Below the pieces are notes generated by a model, which had not been told where the DNA came from, searched no databases, and saw only the letters and a list, made by a program, of their open reading frames with translations. A program made the position numbers and the translations under genes. Shown in pieces: positions 10,319 to 22,448 of a DNA stretch of 32,957 nt; positions within the stretch are counted from its first letter, which is position 1, and the number at the start of each line of letters is the position of its first letter. The stretch comes from Mansonella perstans (taxonomy: Eukaryota > Nematoda > Chromadorea > Rhabditida > Onchocercidae): positions 1 to 32,957 of the forward strand of contig JBAMDO010000367.1 of assembly GCA_037074765.1 (NCBI GenBank), in the 5' to 3' direction.

Positions 10319-10395
10319 CAAAAATATTCGAATGAATTTCCTCCTATATTCTGCAGTAGCATCAACAATCGATTTACCCTCCAATAGTGCTAGTC
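10319..10395 (-). CDS. MPV17-like exon 3
   Basis: This 77-nt exon sits between acceptor AATTGTAG and donor TTTTTG|GTTTGT. It reads (G)LALLEGKSIVDATAEYRRKF and then IRIFL, the family's L-E-G-K-S turn followed by the amphipathic helix before the last membrane pair. It is intact. A 74-codon minus-strand frame overlapping its left edge (10144-10368) is a shadow. Confidence 0.88.
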
Positions 10396-10953
10396 CTACA
10401 ATTAACAATTGGAAACTAACAAGGATTTAGCTTCATAATCACAAATTTAATTTAGAATAATCGAAAATTCACATGCATGAAAATTTAAGAATTGTTGCAC
10501 TCTTTTGAAACATAAATTTTCCATTGAATATTTTTTCACAACAACAGTTATTGTTTAAAGTAAATTGAGTTTTTAAAATCCAAAAATTCAAATTTATTCG
10601 AAATTTAGTAAAAAATGTTAAAAAATATCTTCAGTAGAAATAAAATAAAATTGAGTTGACCTAAATGAATGCAATGTATGTTTAAAATGCGAATTGATCA
10701 TTTCAGCATTTTAAGCTTAGTTAAAATTCACAAAATTTCTTAGTTTCAGATGTCTTATATTCATCAGTGTTAAAAATCAAAAGAAAAAATAAGAAATTTT
10801 TATATTTTATGTTTTGCTTTTTTTGTACCATAATATTTGTCATCATATAATTACTTATATCGGTATATCATTATTTATTCATGCATCTGCTTAAGTAATT
10901 TCCAGCATATTGGTACCGTATTGCAAAATCTAAATAAATACTGTAATGATTAC

Positions 10954-11124
10954 CAGATATAAATATTGATTCAAAAATCGGTGAAGCAACAATATCACAA
11001 GCAATTTTCTTACGGTAGTTGCTTTTGTGCCATGTATCACAATGTTGTATCACAGTGTTTTCCGACCATCTATACCAAAAATGGCACATTGGCCCAATGA
11101 CTAGGCCCATTATTGCAAATCTTC
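10954..11124 (-). CDS. MPV17-like exon 2
   Basis: The acceptor is the second AG of TTACAGAG; using it restores phase and gives NIART-R-RFAIMGLVIGP. The exon carries the family signature G-P-x-x-H-x-W-Y and the K-K-I-x-x-D-x-x-x-x-S-P block. It ends ATATCTG|GTAATC, leaving one G that joins GA of exon 3 as Gly. There is no stop and no frameshift. Confidence 0.88.
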
Positions 11125-11256
11125 CTCTGTAAGTTAACTTTGAGATTTTGATCTTCTTTCACGCTTATACTTTTCAACTAATCCCATTACGTTCGTTTAA
11201 CTATGCGATATTTTTAACATATTTCCTCGTATAAGTACTACTGCTTTTATACGGCA

Positions 11257-11385
11257 TTGTTGTTACTGTCGGGTTTTGTTGTTGCATTGTTGTTTGTTAA
11301 TGTTGTTGTCGTTGTTGTTATGCGTTGTTGATGTCGTTGTTGTGCTGTTTTGTTGTTGTTCTTGTATGCTGTTGGTGCTACAAAA
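11257..11385 (+). repeat. Imperfect (GTT)n tract in intron 1 of the MPV17-like gene
   Basis: Repeated TGTTGT units with interruptions occupy most of the intron between exons 1 and 2. In the minus reading it gives Thr/Asn/Gln runs that extend the exon 1 frame artificially. That is why a 122-residue frame (11615-11247) appears although the exon ends at 11462. Confidence 0.7.
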
Positions 11386-11461
11386 TTATTTATAATTATT
11401 GAAAATTCGAAGATAAAAGAGGTGTATTTTGTTTTATTAGTTGAATAATAAATTAACAAAC

Positions 11462-11606
11462 TTGTTCTTGCAATATTGAGTGGTTTATTTTGATTAGGAT
11501 TATAATCGCCTCTAATCCATTGCTGTAATGTGTCGGATATACCAAGTAATAAGGATGTCACCGCGATGCTTGTCAATAATAACTTCTTATCACTTATTAA
11601 CCACAT
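11462..11606 (-). CDS. MPV17-like exon 1
   Basis: The exon starts at the ATG of MWLISDKKLLLTS; the frame is open one GTG further upstream but no earlier ATG exists. It encodes the first membrane helix and ISDTLQQWI, the family's G-D-x-x-x-Q position (here S-D). It ends in ACA A|GTTTGT after NIART. Length is 48 codons plus one base; the spare A joins GA of exon 2 to make Arg. Confidence 0.85.
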
Positions 11607-11622
11607 TTTGCGCACAATTTTA

Positions 11623-11634
11623 CTACAAAAGGCA
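11623..11634 (-). promoter_or_regulatory. Possible spliced-leader acceptor upstream of the MPV17-like ATG
   Basis: On the minus strand, TGCCTTTTGTAG lies 17 bases before the ATG. A pyrimidine-rich AG this close to the start is the usual look of a nematode trans-splice acceptor. It could equally be an ordinary 3' splice site or chance. Confidence 0.35.
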
Positions 11635-14600
11635 CTTTATTGTATTTTACAAAAGCGCGTGATACTTTTAATAGTTGTCAAAAAAGAAAAGAAAAAAGAA
11701 TATTTCAAGATTTTGCTGTTTCAGTAGATAATTTTGACGTTTAAAATTCTCAAGTTAGAAAGTTTTTTTTTTTGAAAAATTAGAATAAATTGGATCTATG
11801 TGATAGGAAGCACTTAAAATAGGTTCAATATCGACGCTTATCACATCAATAATTGATTAACAGAGAAGGGAGAATCATCATATCTCCTATCTTTTTTCTG
11901 ATCATTTCATTAAAATTAGCCAAATTAGTCTTGAAGTAAATAAATATATTTAAGCTCGATTTTTTGACTTTTTTCATCCTTCAAATATGTGATAATCAAC
12001 GGTAAACATATTTGATTTGATTCAGGCGAGGAAATAATCGTATTAGCTTGTCATTAACCTACATGGTATTACCTTCCCTATACTTGTCAATTTAAGCATG
12101 TGTAGAGCAGGCGAATAAACTAAACGTTTTGCATTGTAAAGAAATAATATTTATTAAACAAAATTAATCAAATAATAATTTCTTCTTTGTCATTTAGCAT
12201 ATTTTATGAACTATTTTTCCAATGAAAAAAAAAAAAACAAAACTTGAAAAAATGGCTAGTTTTACTATTGGGTTACTGTTTACAGTTTTTTGCTTAGTTA
12301 TGTCACTGGATTTGTTGTATACAATAATGGAAGGGTGAGCATTTGATTGCAGAAATTGAATTTTAAAATTGAATAACCTAAAGTTAACAATCAAAATTAG
12401 CGGAATGGATAATTTCGAAGATTGGAAAGCAGTATAATTTGCATGAATAAAATTTGCATATTTACTTTTACTCCATAATTTGAACAATATTAATAAACAT
12501 TCTTCAGCGATCTTTTTGTACAATTGAGAACAAGATAGCTGTTATTCATTAACACCACTTTCGCTCGATTGATTGGCAAAAGCTATTATTCATTTTTACT
12601 ACTTTGTGCTAATCAAAATCAAATTCTTGCTTCGATAGCAATCTTAATTATCATCATTTTGTACAGTCATTAGCTTATGAATGATACATGATTTGAGATA
12701 CGCTATTCACAAAATCAGTACTTGATAATCTTCATTCATTGTCATCATTTGATCAGGTGATAAGGTCAAATACTTAGTCTATGATAATTATTATCACTAC
12801 CATCTCTTTATGCTGATCAAATGAAAACATGATAAAATTCCAGGTGGACTATTTGCTTCTCGTTTTAAAAGAGTAAAAGGCACGAAAAGAAGTAATGGAA
12901 TGAACGGCATATGAAAAGATAGTTTAAAGTTGTAGCAGCGAATGAATTATTTTGATCAGTTTCCTGTGGGAATACGGAAAATTTATTTAGCTAAAATGAA
13001 AGAAAAAAATTGCTAAGGAATTTATCGAAACTTGCTAATAAAAGTTGTATGTAGGCACTGAAATTTGGAAAATTGCTGTTCACTTAATGGAAAATAATCT
13101 GGAGGAAAGAACAAGTTTTTGATGAATATTTGGTAGATTTTTTGGTGAAATTTTATTATGCATCTGTGATTTTAGAAGGTTCATCATAAAAAAAAGCAGA
13201 GAAACAGTTAATTTTTATTTTCATTTAAAACATGCTTCATAAAGTAAAAAAGTAAAAGTTTCAAAATATGAAACATGAATTTGAAAAACATTTTCAGTAA
13301 TATTTCGAATTTACTGTTTCAATTATAATTTTTTATATTTTTTGAGTTCTTTTTATTAGCAAATTAGTTTAATCAAGTTAAGGGTCTATTTTTTAGCCAT
13401 CTCAGTCTATTTATTACTTTCAAATATTCCCAGAGTAGCATAGCTGATTTCTACAGGAAATCTGTTTGATTAATTGGTTTAAGATTAATTGATAAAGCAA
13501 CAGAATGAAGTGAATATGGCGCAATCAATATTACAATATATATTAAATTAATTATTTCCAATTATTTCCAATCGATGTTGACTTCCTTGCCTTTTTTTGA
13601 AATATATAAAAGTAATTTGACTGCAAATGCGAAATAAAAGCATTTTTCAAAAAATATGAAAGACTAAAATGTAAAGGAAAGTAGCGGAAAATGTAAAGGA
13701 AAATAACGATCAAAAAATTACCAATTATCTAAACTTCAACAACACTCAAATTTTTTCATTTTTTTATCATTCGTACGTCAAAAGAATTATTCGTCGATTA
13801 CGTGGAGGAATTTCCATCAGGAAAAGAGGCTGACGTGAAAAACGAATTTAGCATTACCCATAAAAATGGGATTGGAAAAAATTTTTAAAGTGTCAGAAGA
13901 AGAAAGTAAAATGAGTGATTATGTGACCCCTGTCTCTCTCCTCTTTTTCTCTCGCCCTATTCTTCTCTCTTTATCATTCTTCCAATATTTGAAATCCTGA
14001 TTTGAAATGATGGTAATTCATTATTTGATAAAAATATTATTTCAGTTTTTAAACCAATTCTTCATTCAATTATACATGTAATCATTATCATTTAACATGT
14101 TTTATTACTAATTTGAAATAAGAAATAAAGTGAATTTCATTTTAAACTTAAGAAAAAATGGAAAAAATTTAAATTAAATCAATTTTTTAGCTGAAAGAGA
14201 GCGAGAAAGATAAGTCATCTTTCACTCAATTTATTTCCACTTCTGTTATTTTTTGTAAAAACGGAATTTTTCCCTTTTCCATCTCTCTCATTATTTTTAA
14301 AATTATATTAATTTTTTTAAATCCGTGTTGCTAATTAATTGCTAGCAAAGCCATTCCTTGAGATTTATAGATTTTTGAAATCGTTAATCAATGCGTGTTT
14401 TAAAGTAAGCAAATTAGTTTAATCAAATTGTTAATTACTACAGATCTATGAAAAACAAACACCTGCAAATATAAGATAACAGTTTCTTACTTATTCACTT
14501 TTTCGTATAAACTGAATAAAAAAAGTGCTGATAAAATTATTTTAGCATTTTTACCCTTCATTTCATTGTTTTTACTTCATCAAATAGTATTTTTGTCGTA

Positions 14601-16954
14601 TTTTTTGTTTTCTTAGTTTAACCAGGCAAAAAAAGAGAAAAATAATTTACTTTCTTAATGTTTCGTTTACTTCTCATTTTATTTTTAATCAACGAATTTA
14701 GTTGAAAATTTGACAGAAAAAAACTAATTGTAAAATTTTACAAAGAATGTAAACAAAATGTTAAAATGTTCCTTGTGAATTTTTTTATTACAAGTTGATT
14801 TAAATCCAATCAACCATTCGATTTTGTTATATTTTTCTGACTTTTTCCTTTATTTTTATTTTATTTCAGTTTTTTAAATCGATTACAGGTTAAATTAAAT
14901 GATTAATTAACGAATTTGTGTAGTAGATAAGAAATGTATAAGTGATTAATTGAGTAATTTATGAATGAAAGATGGAATCAGTTGACTCATTAAATGTTGA
15001 TAGTGTTAGGTGTTGATTTCATAGGAAATTCATTGGCAAAAAATTCAATATTTTAATATAAATTTCAAATTTATTTTTACAACGAAAAGTTAATATATTC
15101 ATGATTTGTAGTAGAAGGATTGACCTCAGCAAACTAACTTTCATCATAATGAACCAAAAATAGTTTGTGGCGCTAACTGAATAATTGGATGAACCACTGA
15201 ATGGGCTGATTTTGAAAACATTTCAAATGCACAAGCAAAACTTTTCTTTCAAACGATTTAAGTTCAATTTGGGGAGCTTAAATCAATTTAAATTTGAGGA
15301 GCTTAAAGGCAATCTAATAGTTAATTCTGTAAAAATTATGTGTCTACGCTTTTTAAGTCATTGTTAAATTTTAAATTCTCTCTAAATGACACATCTTATA
15401 TCCATTTATCATTGTATTAATTTTATCGTATGTTGCACACCACATACGCATATACACATACAGACACACAAAAACACACATGCATCCTTATACAAGTATC
15501 TACATTTCGTTTTTCCCAAGGATATGATAATATGTTACTTTCTTCAAAAAAGAAAGCTAAAAAAAGTTTGAGCATATGGGTATATGTTACATATTTACCT
15601 GTTACTTACTTACTTTATTTCTTATAACTGTACCTGTCTTTCTCGTTTCGCTTTATCTTTCGATAGCCTTTAGCTAAATATTTAGGAATGAAACGAAAAA
15701 ACGCAAACAAATTGTTTATTGATTATAAAAATATTTTTTCGCATAATTTGAAAATTTTAAATTAAAAATCAGCGCTAATTGATCTCATTCATCAAAAAAA
15801 TGTTTCAAAAAATTGCAAAAAAATTTATTTTAGGAAAACTTGTTACAAAAAAACGTCTTCTCTTGATTTTTTAAAAAAATTTTGAAATGTTATTTTTTTC
15901 AGCAATTTTCAACATTTGAATGCATTGTTTTGAAATGTTTTTTTTTAATTTTAATAATACATATGCACTGATGTAAAGCATGCATAGCATTAATATATGT
16001 GCCAAAAATTTAATTAATTACGTGAATGTAATTAGATATTACTGTTTTAGGTGCAGTAATTAACTAGTAATACTTGGATGAAATCGTTTTATCCTGGATC
16101 TCGATCACTTTTCATCTTTTACTTGCTATTTGATTGTTTTTTTAAATATTACCATTTTACTGGAAACGAATGAGGCGGAAGTTGTCACAATTTGAGTTAT
16201 TGAGCAAAAAAAAATTCATTTTTTTTCACTTCTTTAAAAAGCACTCAATCCCTCTATTCATAACCAATCACTTTATTCCGTCTAATAATTTACTTTCTGC
16301 TTTGCTTTCTTTAATCTAAAGAAAATAAGAATATTTTTGCGTAATTATTATTTCCATTTCCTTTCTTTTATTTTTTGCATTGTGACATTTTTTTAATTTT
16401 TCCATTCCATAATTCTTATTACTTTTGAAGATTTTTTTTTGCATTTTGTAGTGAGTAATTTTTTTGATGAATTATTTAAGTTTATTTATTATTCATACTA
16501 CTTTGTCTGTTTTTTAGTTCTAATTGAAAAATTTCAAAATTAAATCGTTTTTCATTTTTTTATTTTTTTTTTAAATAATATTTCATCAATAATATCATAT
16601 GGAGTGAAATTAATAGTCTCACAGTGTGAGAAATATTATTAGTACCGCAACGTGGGAAATTTTGCAGAAGCATTTTATTCTCAAAGATATTTATGATTGA
16701 GAGAAATTGGACTTGTTGGATTATTTCATTTAATCCTATCAGATTTCATCCATTCTTTTTTTTCACTTTTTTTTAAATTTTATTTGTAAGTTTTGCCAAA
16801 ATACCGGAGAGATTGTACTATATTGCTGGAATAAACAGTTAATTTGAAAGAAATTTATCATTTATGCCACCGACGTGATCTCACGTGGATGTGACGCGGT
16901 ACTTATTTTTAATGTAACGTGACATCATGTTGAAAAATAATTCAGTAATTTCAG
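11635..16954. other. Long AT-rich stretch, no supported gene
   Basis: I see no homology-supported exon. A 109-codon minus frame at 12523-12194 lacks motifs and is near the length expected by chance here. A patch at 13766-13888 (plus; KELFVDYVEEFPSGKEADVK) looks coding-like but has no ATG and no clear acceptor. An imperfect (CA)n tract lies near 15430-15480 and a CT-rich patch near 13928-13975. Confidence 0.4.
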
Positions 16955-17176
16955 GGTCAAAGTGGCAGGCTGGTTCTTGGCACGGTTACTTTATCGTTCA
17001 CTGTAAGTTTTCATATATATACATATATATTGCTCTTTTTTTTCAAGACTGTTTTTTATTGTGGATGCGATCCATTAATAAGTGATGAACGTTTGAACCA
17101 ATCTGATCCATCAATGACAAACTTTTTTTCGGAAATTTGTCGCAGTAGTATATCCGGCATGCAATTGTCAATATAA
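16955..17176 (+). pseudogene. SLC5-like symporter fragment, two exons
   Basis: Exon 16955-17002 (48 nt) lies between TTTCAG and a perfect GTAAGT donor. After a 45-nt intron (17003-17047, ending TTTTTTTTCAAG) comes 17048-17176. In the phase that keeps both open they read GRLVLGTVTLSF, then TVFYCGCDPLISDERL, then SDPSMTNFFSEI and GMQLSI before TAA. Sodium/solute symporters (SLC5, for example sodium-coupled monocarboxylate or vitamin transporters) have a membrane helix ending in C-D-P, a variable stretch, then D-Q-x-M-P-x-F and P-G-L. Spacing matches apart from one extra residue. Here DQ is DP, MP is MT and PG is SG, so key positions are altered. No other exons of the roughly 600-residue family were found nearby. 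It may be a relic or an isolated part of a long gene. An alternative donor CGCA|GTAGTA near 17142 could end the exon earlier. Confidence 0.42.
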
Positions 17177-20100
17177 TTTTATTGAATTTTGCCATAAAGA
17201 AATAAACGAATTTTTGAAAAGCATCAAATATTGGGTAGGAAAGCCTATTATGAAGTTAATGCATTTTTTTTCTATAGTTGAAATGCTCCCTTTCTTTATG
17301 AAATTCCATTTCATTGGAGAATGAAAAGTTTTCTTTTTTTGCTTTAGAAGTTATTCTTTCATTAGTATACCTAACATACCAAATATCATAATCATATAAA
17401 TATTCCTCACTAATTTTATGACTTTGATGGAACAAAATAGTGAAGAAAAAAACCGAATCAATAAATAAATGATTTTTTAAGACAAATTAAAAGTATGAAA
17501 TAAATAATTAACAACATGTAGAAAACTTAAGTAATGATTTAGAAGAAAAAAATCAAACGAATGATTCAATGAAAATAAAAACATTGTTAAAAATTAGCGA
17601 GCTATCACATCACTATGAATAATTCATTGTGAAATCAATTTGAAAAATTTCCTGTCATTTAATTTATATTTTTTCCATTTCTCTTTCATTTTCTTCAAAT
17701 TTTATTAATTTTCATTATTTCTTTCTATTATTCTAGCTATATTTCTCATCTTCACAAAATAACTTTATCATTTCATTTAAATTAGCAATGTATAATATTT
17801 ATTAGTAATATCTGTTCATTATATTTTTGTTATTCATTAATTTAACACATTGAAAGATAATTAGATCGTTATTCCCAGCTTACAGTCATAATTTCGGATT
17901 CAAGAACGCGTTAATCAATTGCTTTATCGCATAATATTTAACACCCTTATAATAGTTCGAAAATCTGTTTTAACTGCATTTAATTAAAGTTACAATTTAG
18001 CTTACTGCATCAATAAACAAATAATTGGCAAAGTAATTTTTCTGTCTAAACGTAGAAATGAAATTTCTGCTCGTCTTCCATTGATCATTTCCCATTTTCT
18101 GTACAGTAATTACAATTTCGGAACTGGAAAAATATCATGGATAACATTTAAATTATTTTCAGCAATTAAAAAACCATTGCTTATTCTAGATGTTATTTTA
18201 TTTCAGAAAAAACTGTTTCACTTTTTTCTTTTTCTGTTCCATAAATTGACACATTACTATAGGTTACTGTACTGTTTCCTAAAATATTTTAAAAAAGTAA
18301 ATAATTGAATACTACCACACTGTCAAATCTGATTGCTTACACTATTCTCAAATGAAGCCATGAATGCCATTGGAGCCAGATTGATATGAATGATAAGAAA
18401 ATGATAGATGCATATGCTAGCTGATAACAGCATTTTTTATCAGTGGTTGAAACCTGCCTGAAATGAAATGGTAGTAATGGTTTAGTGACAAGACACTGAT
18501 AAAAGCAGAAGAAATTGGAAATCATCTTACTAAGATTGTTTATCAAACTAGCGAACTGATTGTTTGGTAGCCTGTTGAGTGCAACTTGTGCTTGAATCAC
18601 TGATTAAATCATTACCACTCATAAATTCTCGATCAACCAGTACCGTTCTACTAATTCTAACGAACAAATTTCGACAGCTTATTTTTCATTCATCTAAAGA
18701 AATAATGGCAAAGTAAGCGATTTTAGGCATTTTACCCACTTATATTTGCTGAAAATTGCAACTTTTCAAACTTTTCCAGAAAATGTTAAACTTTAAAAAA
18801 AATGTTTCCTTCTTTCTTCGTAATGAATTACCAGTAAACATATACATATATATACTGATCTTAGGCATACACCAAGTTAACATATTTTCTGCACGAATTA
18901 TTGTAAAATTTGATGTTTCAAAATTTTTTTAGGGATTCAGAAACGCAATGATTTCTAAAACTTTCGCGAAAATTTCACAAACTTATCAAAAGTTTGATTG
19001 AACATAATTAACAAATACTAGTATGATAATCTTCAAAGTAAGACAACAATTTTAAAAAGTAAAAGTTACTGGAGAAAGTAAATGATCGTTAGCTTAGGCT
19101 AAAGGCTAAAAAAGATTAAGGTCATGCAGATAACTTACTTAAATTCAAGTTACATTTCATTAAAATCTTCAGCTGAAATTAAAATTTAGCATTGACTTCA
19201 ATCTTAAATTAATTATAAATTTCATAATTTGCAATTTATAGCAGTAGAACTGGTGGCAGCAGTGAAGATGATGGTTATTCTTATTGCAAAAATAAAATTT
19301 TCTTGAATTTCAGTATTTAAATTTTGACAAATTTTCAGTACTATTTATTACTGATTTGCGAATTGTTTAGTACTTTCTTTTAATTTAACAATTTGAATTC
19401 GTACTTGCTTGGAAATTCATTTAAGAAACGTTTTTTTTTTTTTTTTATAAAAATAATTTTATAAAATTCAATGCCATTTTGATATTTTCATATATATTCT
19501 GCTTTACAAAATTTCTGCCGTATTTTTTGATTTCGTAAAATTAATCTAACTTTTTCATCCTTTATTTAGCTTCAGACTTTTTCTAGCTTGTTGATTACAC
19601 TTACTTTCAATTTAGCATATTTAACGAAAAAATAGGGATGGAAAAACAAAATCAGTGAAGGTAGAAAAGGTTGTTAGTTTAGACTGAAGGTAATTAGCAC
19701 TTTTGGCAAATTTGTAAAAATGATTTTTCTAAAAATATTAGTAATTAATTAATCACTTACCAACAGAATTTCGTTATATTTCCTTTTTTGCTTTTGAAAA
19801 CTTTGTAAATATTTATAGCAGAAGTGTTTTCACCAAATCTTTGTTGCTTTTTTGTTACTCTCTCAACACATTCCACTTTAATTTCAATCAGGTAAAAATT
19901 TTTGTCTAAATTTCTAGCAAGCATAGTTTAATAAATGAAAATATCCTTTAATTTTGCTGTTAAGCAATTCTTTAACTTTTGTGATAGTTCATGATGATAT
20001 TTATCTTCAATTTCGCATTTTGTATTGGAGCAAAGCTGTAAATAAACTTTTATCCTTTAACATATTGAAATTATTGAAATATTAGTTCAAATCTAAGACA

Positions 20101-20717
20101 ATAATTGATCTCCATTAATTAAACTTTAGCAGCATATTTTACTTTTCTTCCTTTTCAACTTCATGCTTTTATATTTTCATTTGATTGAACAACCTGAAAT
20201 GCATTTCCGATTTTTCCCATCCAGTAATTGTCATTTTTTTTACGCTAAACTTCTCCACATTTAATCAGTTCAATTCTTTTTCTAATTCATTAATCACTGC
20301 AATTTTAGCCGTTATCTTTTGAACTACATAATTTTTTGTTGGAAAAAATTGAAAAAGCAAGAAAGAAAACTATTAGCTGAATTTGCTAATTAATTTTAAA
20401 TATATCACAAAAATGTTATCAAATAATGGCAAGTTTGTTGACCAAAAAAATAATGTAAGAAAAGTTTTTCACTTTTTGTCTGTAAAACTTGCATGAATTA
20501 ATAAAAATAAGAATTTTTAAGAAAAAGTTTTCCATGGGTAATTTTGCAAGAGGAAAAAGCGCAGTGCATATATGTATTTATTTGCAATTTTTCATTTCCT
20601 TAGCTAATTTATTTTTGTCAAATGCTCAAACATACTATTCTAAATTTATTTTCAAATCATTTAGTTATTTATTTCATTCAAGTTGACTTTTCCCTTATCT
20701 ATTTTAGTATCACTTAT

Positions 20718-20719
<2 letters not shown>
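17177..20719. other. AT-rich stretch, no supported gene
   Basis: No assignable exon. An 87-codon minus frame (18600-18337) contains an internal TTTCATTTCAG acceptor and is less AT-rich than its surroundings, but I recognise nothing in it. A short patch near 19243-19275 (SRTGGSSEDDG on plus) is exon-like but too short to call. Confidence 0.4.

Positions 20720-20720
<1 letters not shown>

Positions 20721-20750
<30 letters not shown>
20721..20750 (+). repeat. (CT)15 microsatellite
   Basis: Perfect CT dinucleotide run flanked by further pyrimidine-rich sequence up to about 20770. Confidence 0.95.
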
Positions 20751-20755
<5 letters not shown>

Positions 20756-21886
20756 CTTTTCCTCTCTTTTTTTACTGACAAATTCTTTTCATTAGCACTG
20801 AAATAAGACCGATGGACTTTAAGGTATTGAATTCGCAAGCTAAAATTTTGCCATTAGTAAACAAGAGATAAAGTGTGAAAATAAAAAAAGAAAGGAAAAA
20901 TTAAAGGAGGAAGGGGAGAAAAAAAGCCTGAAGAACAAACAAAATTAATAAAAAAATTTCATTCGAACTTACTATCAGAACTCTTTCTCTCTCTTTTTTT
21001 TCTTATCTTTCCCACTTATTTATCATTAAATAAAAAAATTTAATTATTCAGTTTTTAAACATATTTTCATGTTAATGATTGTACTTCAAAAAAAAATTTT
21101 TAAATTAATAATTTTCAAAATAATTTGCTTTGTCTGCTTTGATAAGCAATTAGTCATTTTTTTTTATGGAAAAACAATATGAATGCTAAATGTCAACTTT
21201 CAGTCTTGTCCCATTCAAAATTTCAAGCAAACATCAACTTTCATTTATCTCATAAATGTTTGAAGTAAAATTAATAAGTATATTTTGTTAAAATTCATAA
21301 AATATTTCGAATAATAACAAAAAATTATCATTTTAAAAAAATAATTGCCAAAATTTAAGTTAGATATTCATTAATGATTTTAAAAAAACGCTTTTTTTTT
21401 CTTGGATTAAACTAGTTTTATGAAATAGACTAAAACAAAGAAGACAAAGTTGATTGGACATAAGAAGATTACAAACAGATGACAAACTTTCGCCTTTGAT
21501 GGAAGTTTTCAAATGCAGTTATTGCTTATTAAAAATTGCAAGAATATTTCTTTGTTCTTTTTTTGCACTTGCAATTATTTGTGGGTTTTCGTTTTACATT
21601 GCTAGGCTTTTTTTTTTTGCTTTCACTAAAACTACTAGATAAAATAACCTTGAAATGAATTGGCTTCATCAAAAGTACTTAATTCAATTTTTCACGTTTA
21701 TTTTTTAATTATTCAGAAATTAGACTAATATTTTCAAGGAGTTAATTCTGTTAAAAAAAAAAAAAAAGAAATAATAAACAAAAAACAAATTATTAGCCAA
21801 ATTTTAGTTGATTTATTTTGATAATTTCTTCGTGTATGTTTTTCAAATAATTAATTCAAAGCATTAATATTGCTAGTACTTTGATG

Positions 21887-21915
<29 letters not shown>
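21887..21915 (+). repeat. T29 homopolymer
   Basis: Uninterrupted T tract. Similar long T runs follow at 22182-22207, 22745-22763, 24185-24203 and 27371-27389. Homopolymers of this length are error-prone in assemblies. Confidence 0.95.
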
Positions 21916-21920
<5 letters not shown>

Positions 21921-22350
21921 CAATCGAAAATGCAATTAAAAAAGCTAAATATTTGAGCAAATTTGCTCAAAAAAAAAAAAAACAAATATGAAGCTTAGAA
22001 AGAAAAGAAAAGTTAAAATGAAAAGGATTGGTTTTCTTTTATGATGAATGATCAACAAGATAAACTGATTTGTCATCACACTTTTTTGTCTTTTTTTTTT
22101 CAACAAATTTTTTTTCTTCTAAGAATTTTTTAATGATTTTGTTCTTTCTGTTTTAATGATTTTTTTCTTTCTTTCTTTCTGTTTTTTTTTTTTTTTTTTT
22201 TTTTTTTGAATTTTTAAAATTCTATTGCGAAATAATTCAAGTCCACTCTAGTAAATTTTTGAAATGTCAGATTTATGCATGATTTAACGGCATATTTGAA
22301 GTTTATCAATGATGTTTTCATAAGCATTTGTCGTTTATGTGTGCTTCAAA

Positions 22351-22390
<40 letters not shown>

Positions 22391-22448
22391 GTGTGTGTGT
22401 GTGTGTATGTTTGTATGTGTGTGTACGTGTGTGTCTGTGTGTGTATAC
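22351..22448 (+). repeat. (GT)n / (GTATGT)n compound microsatellite
   Basis: GT repeats with regularly spaced A or C interruptions (GTATGT units). The Cys/Val/Met-rich frame over it is a repeat artefact, not a protein. Confidence 0.95.

Larger units (their letters stand above)
9585..11606 (-). pseudogene. MPV17/PMP22-family membrane protein, disrupted in last exon
   Basis: Four minus-strand exons join with matching phases: 11606-11462, 11124-10954, 10395-10319 and 9741-9585. MPV17-family proteins are four-helix proteins of the inner mitochondrial or peroxisomal membrane. The closest pattern I recognise is the MPV17L2 branch, linked to mitochondrial ribosome assembly. Landmarks in order are LLLGISDTLQQWI, NIART, GLVIGPMCHFWYRW (family G-x-x-x-G-P-x-x-H-x-W-Y), KKIACDIVASPIFESIFISG, LALLEGKS, LDICVWPPT, then LISFWFVP and RVIYVN to LSYMKHNE. 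The total would be about 185 residues, normal for the family. In exon 4 the codon after WPPT, normally Gln, is TAA (9714-9712). Beyond FVP the family reading continues only after a frame change (9688/9686), with about 3 residues missing. As read, the product stops after about 140 residues, losing the last helix. It is therefore a pseudogene, a truncated allele, or two base-calling errors in 30 bases. The family assignment is very sure. Confidence 0.88.

Noticed and set aside
11247..11461. Thr/Asn/Gln-rich extension of the MPV17-like exon 1 frame
   Set aside because: It is intron read-through into a GTT repeat; the donor at 11461 and the phase match with exon 2 define the true border.
12194..12523. 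109-codon minus-strand frame
   Set aside because: No motif, no clear splice context, and its length is within what chance gives in a 33-kb AT-rich window read in six frames.
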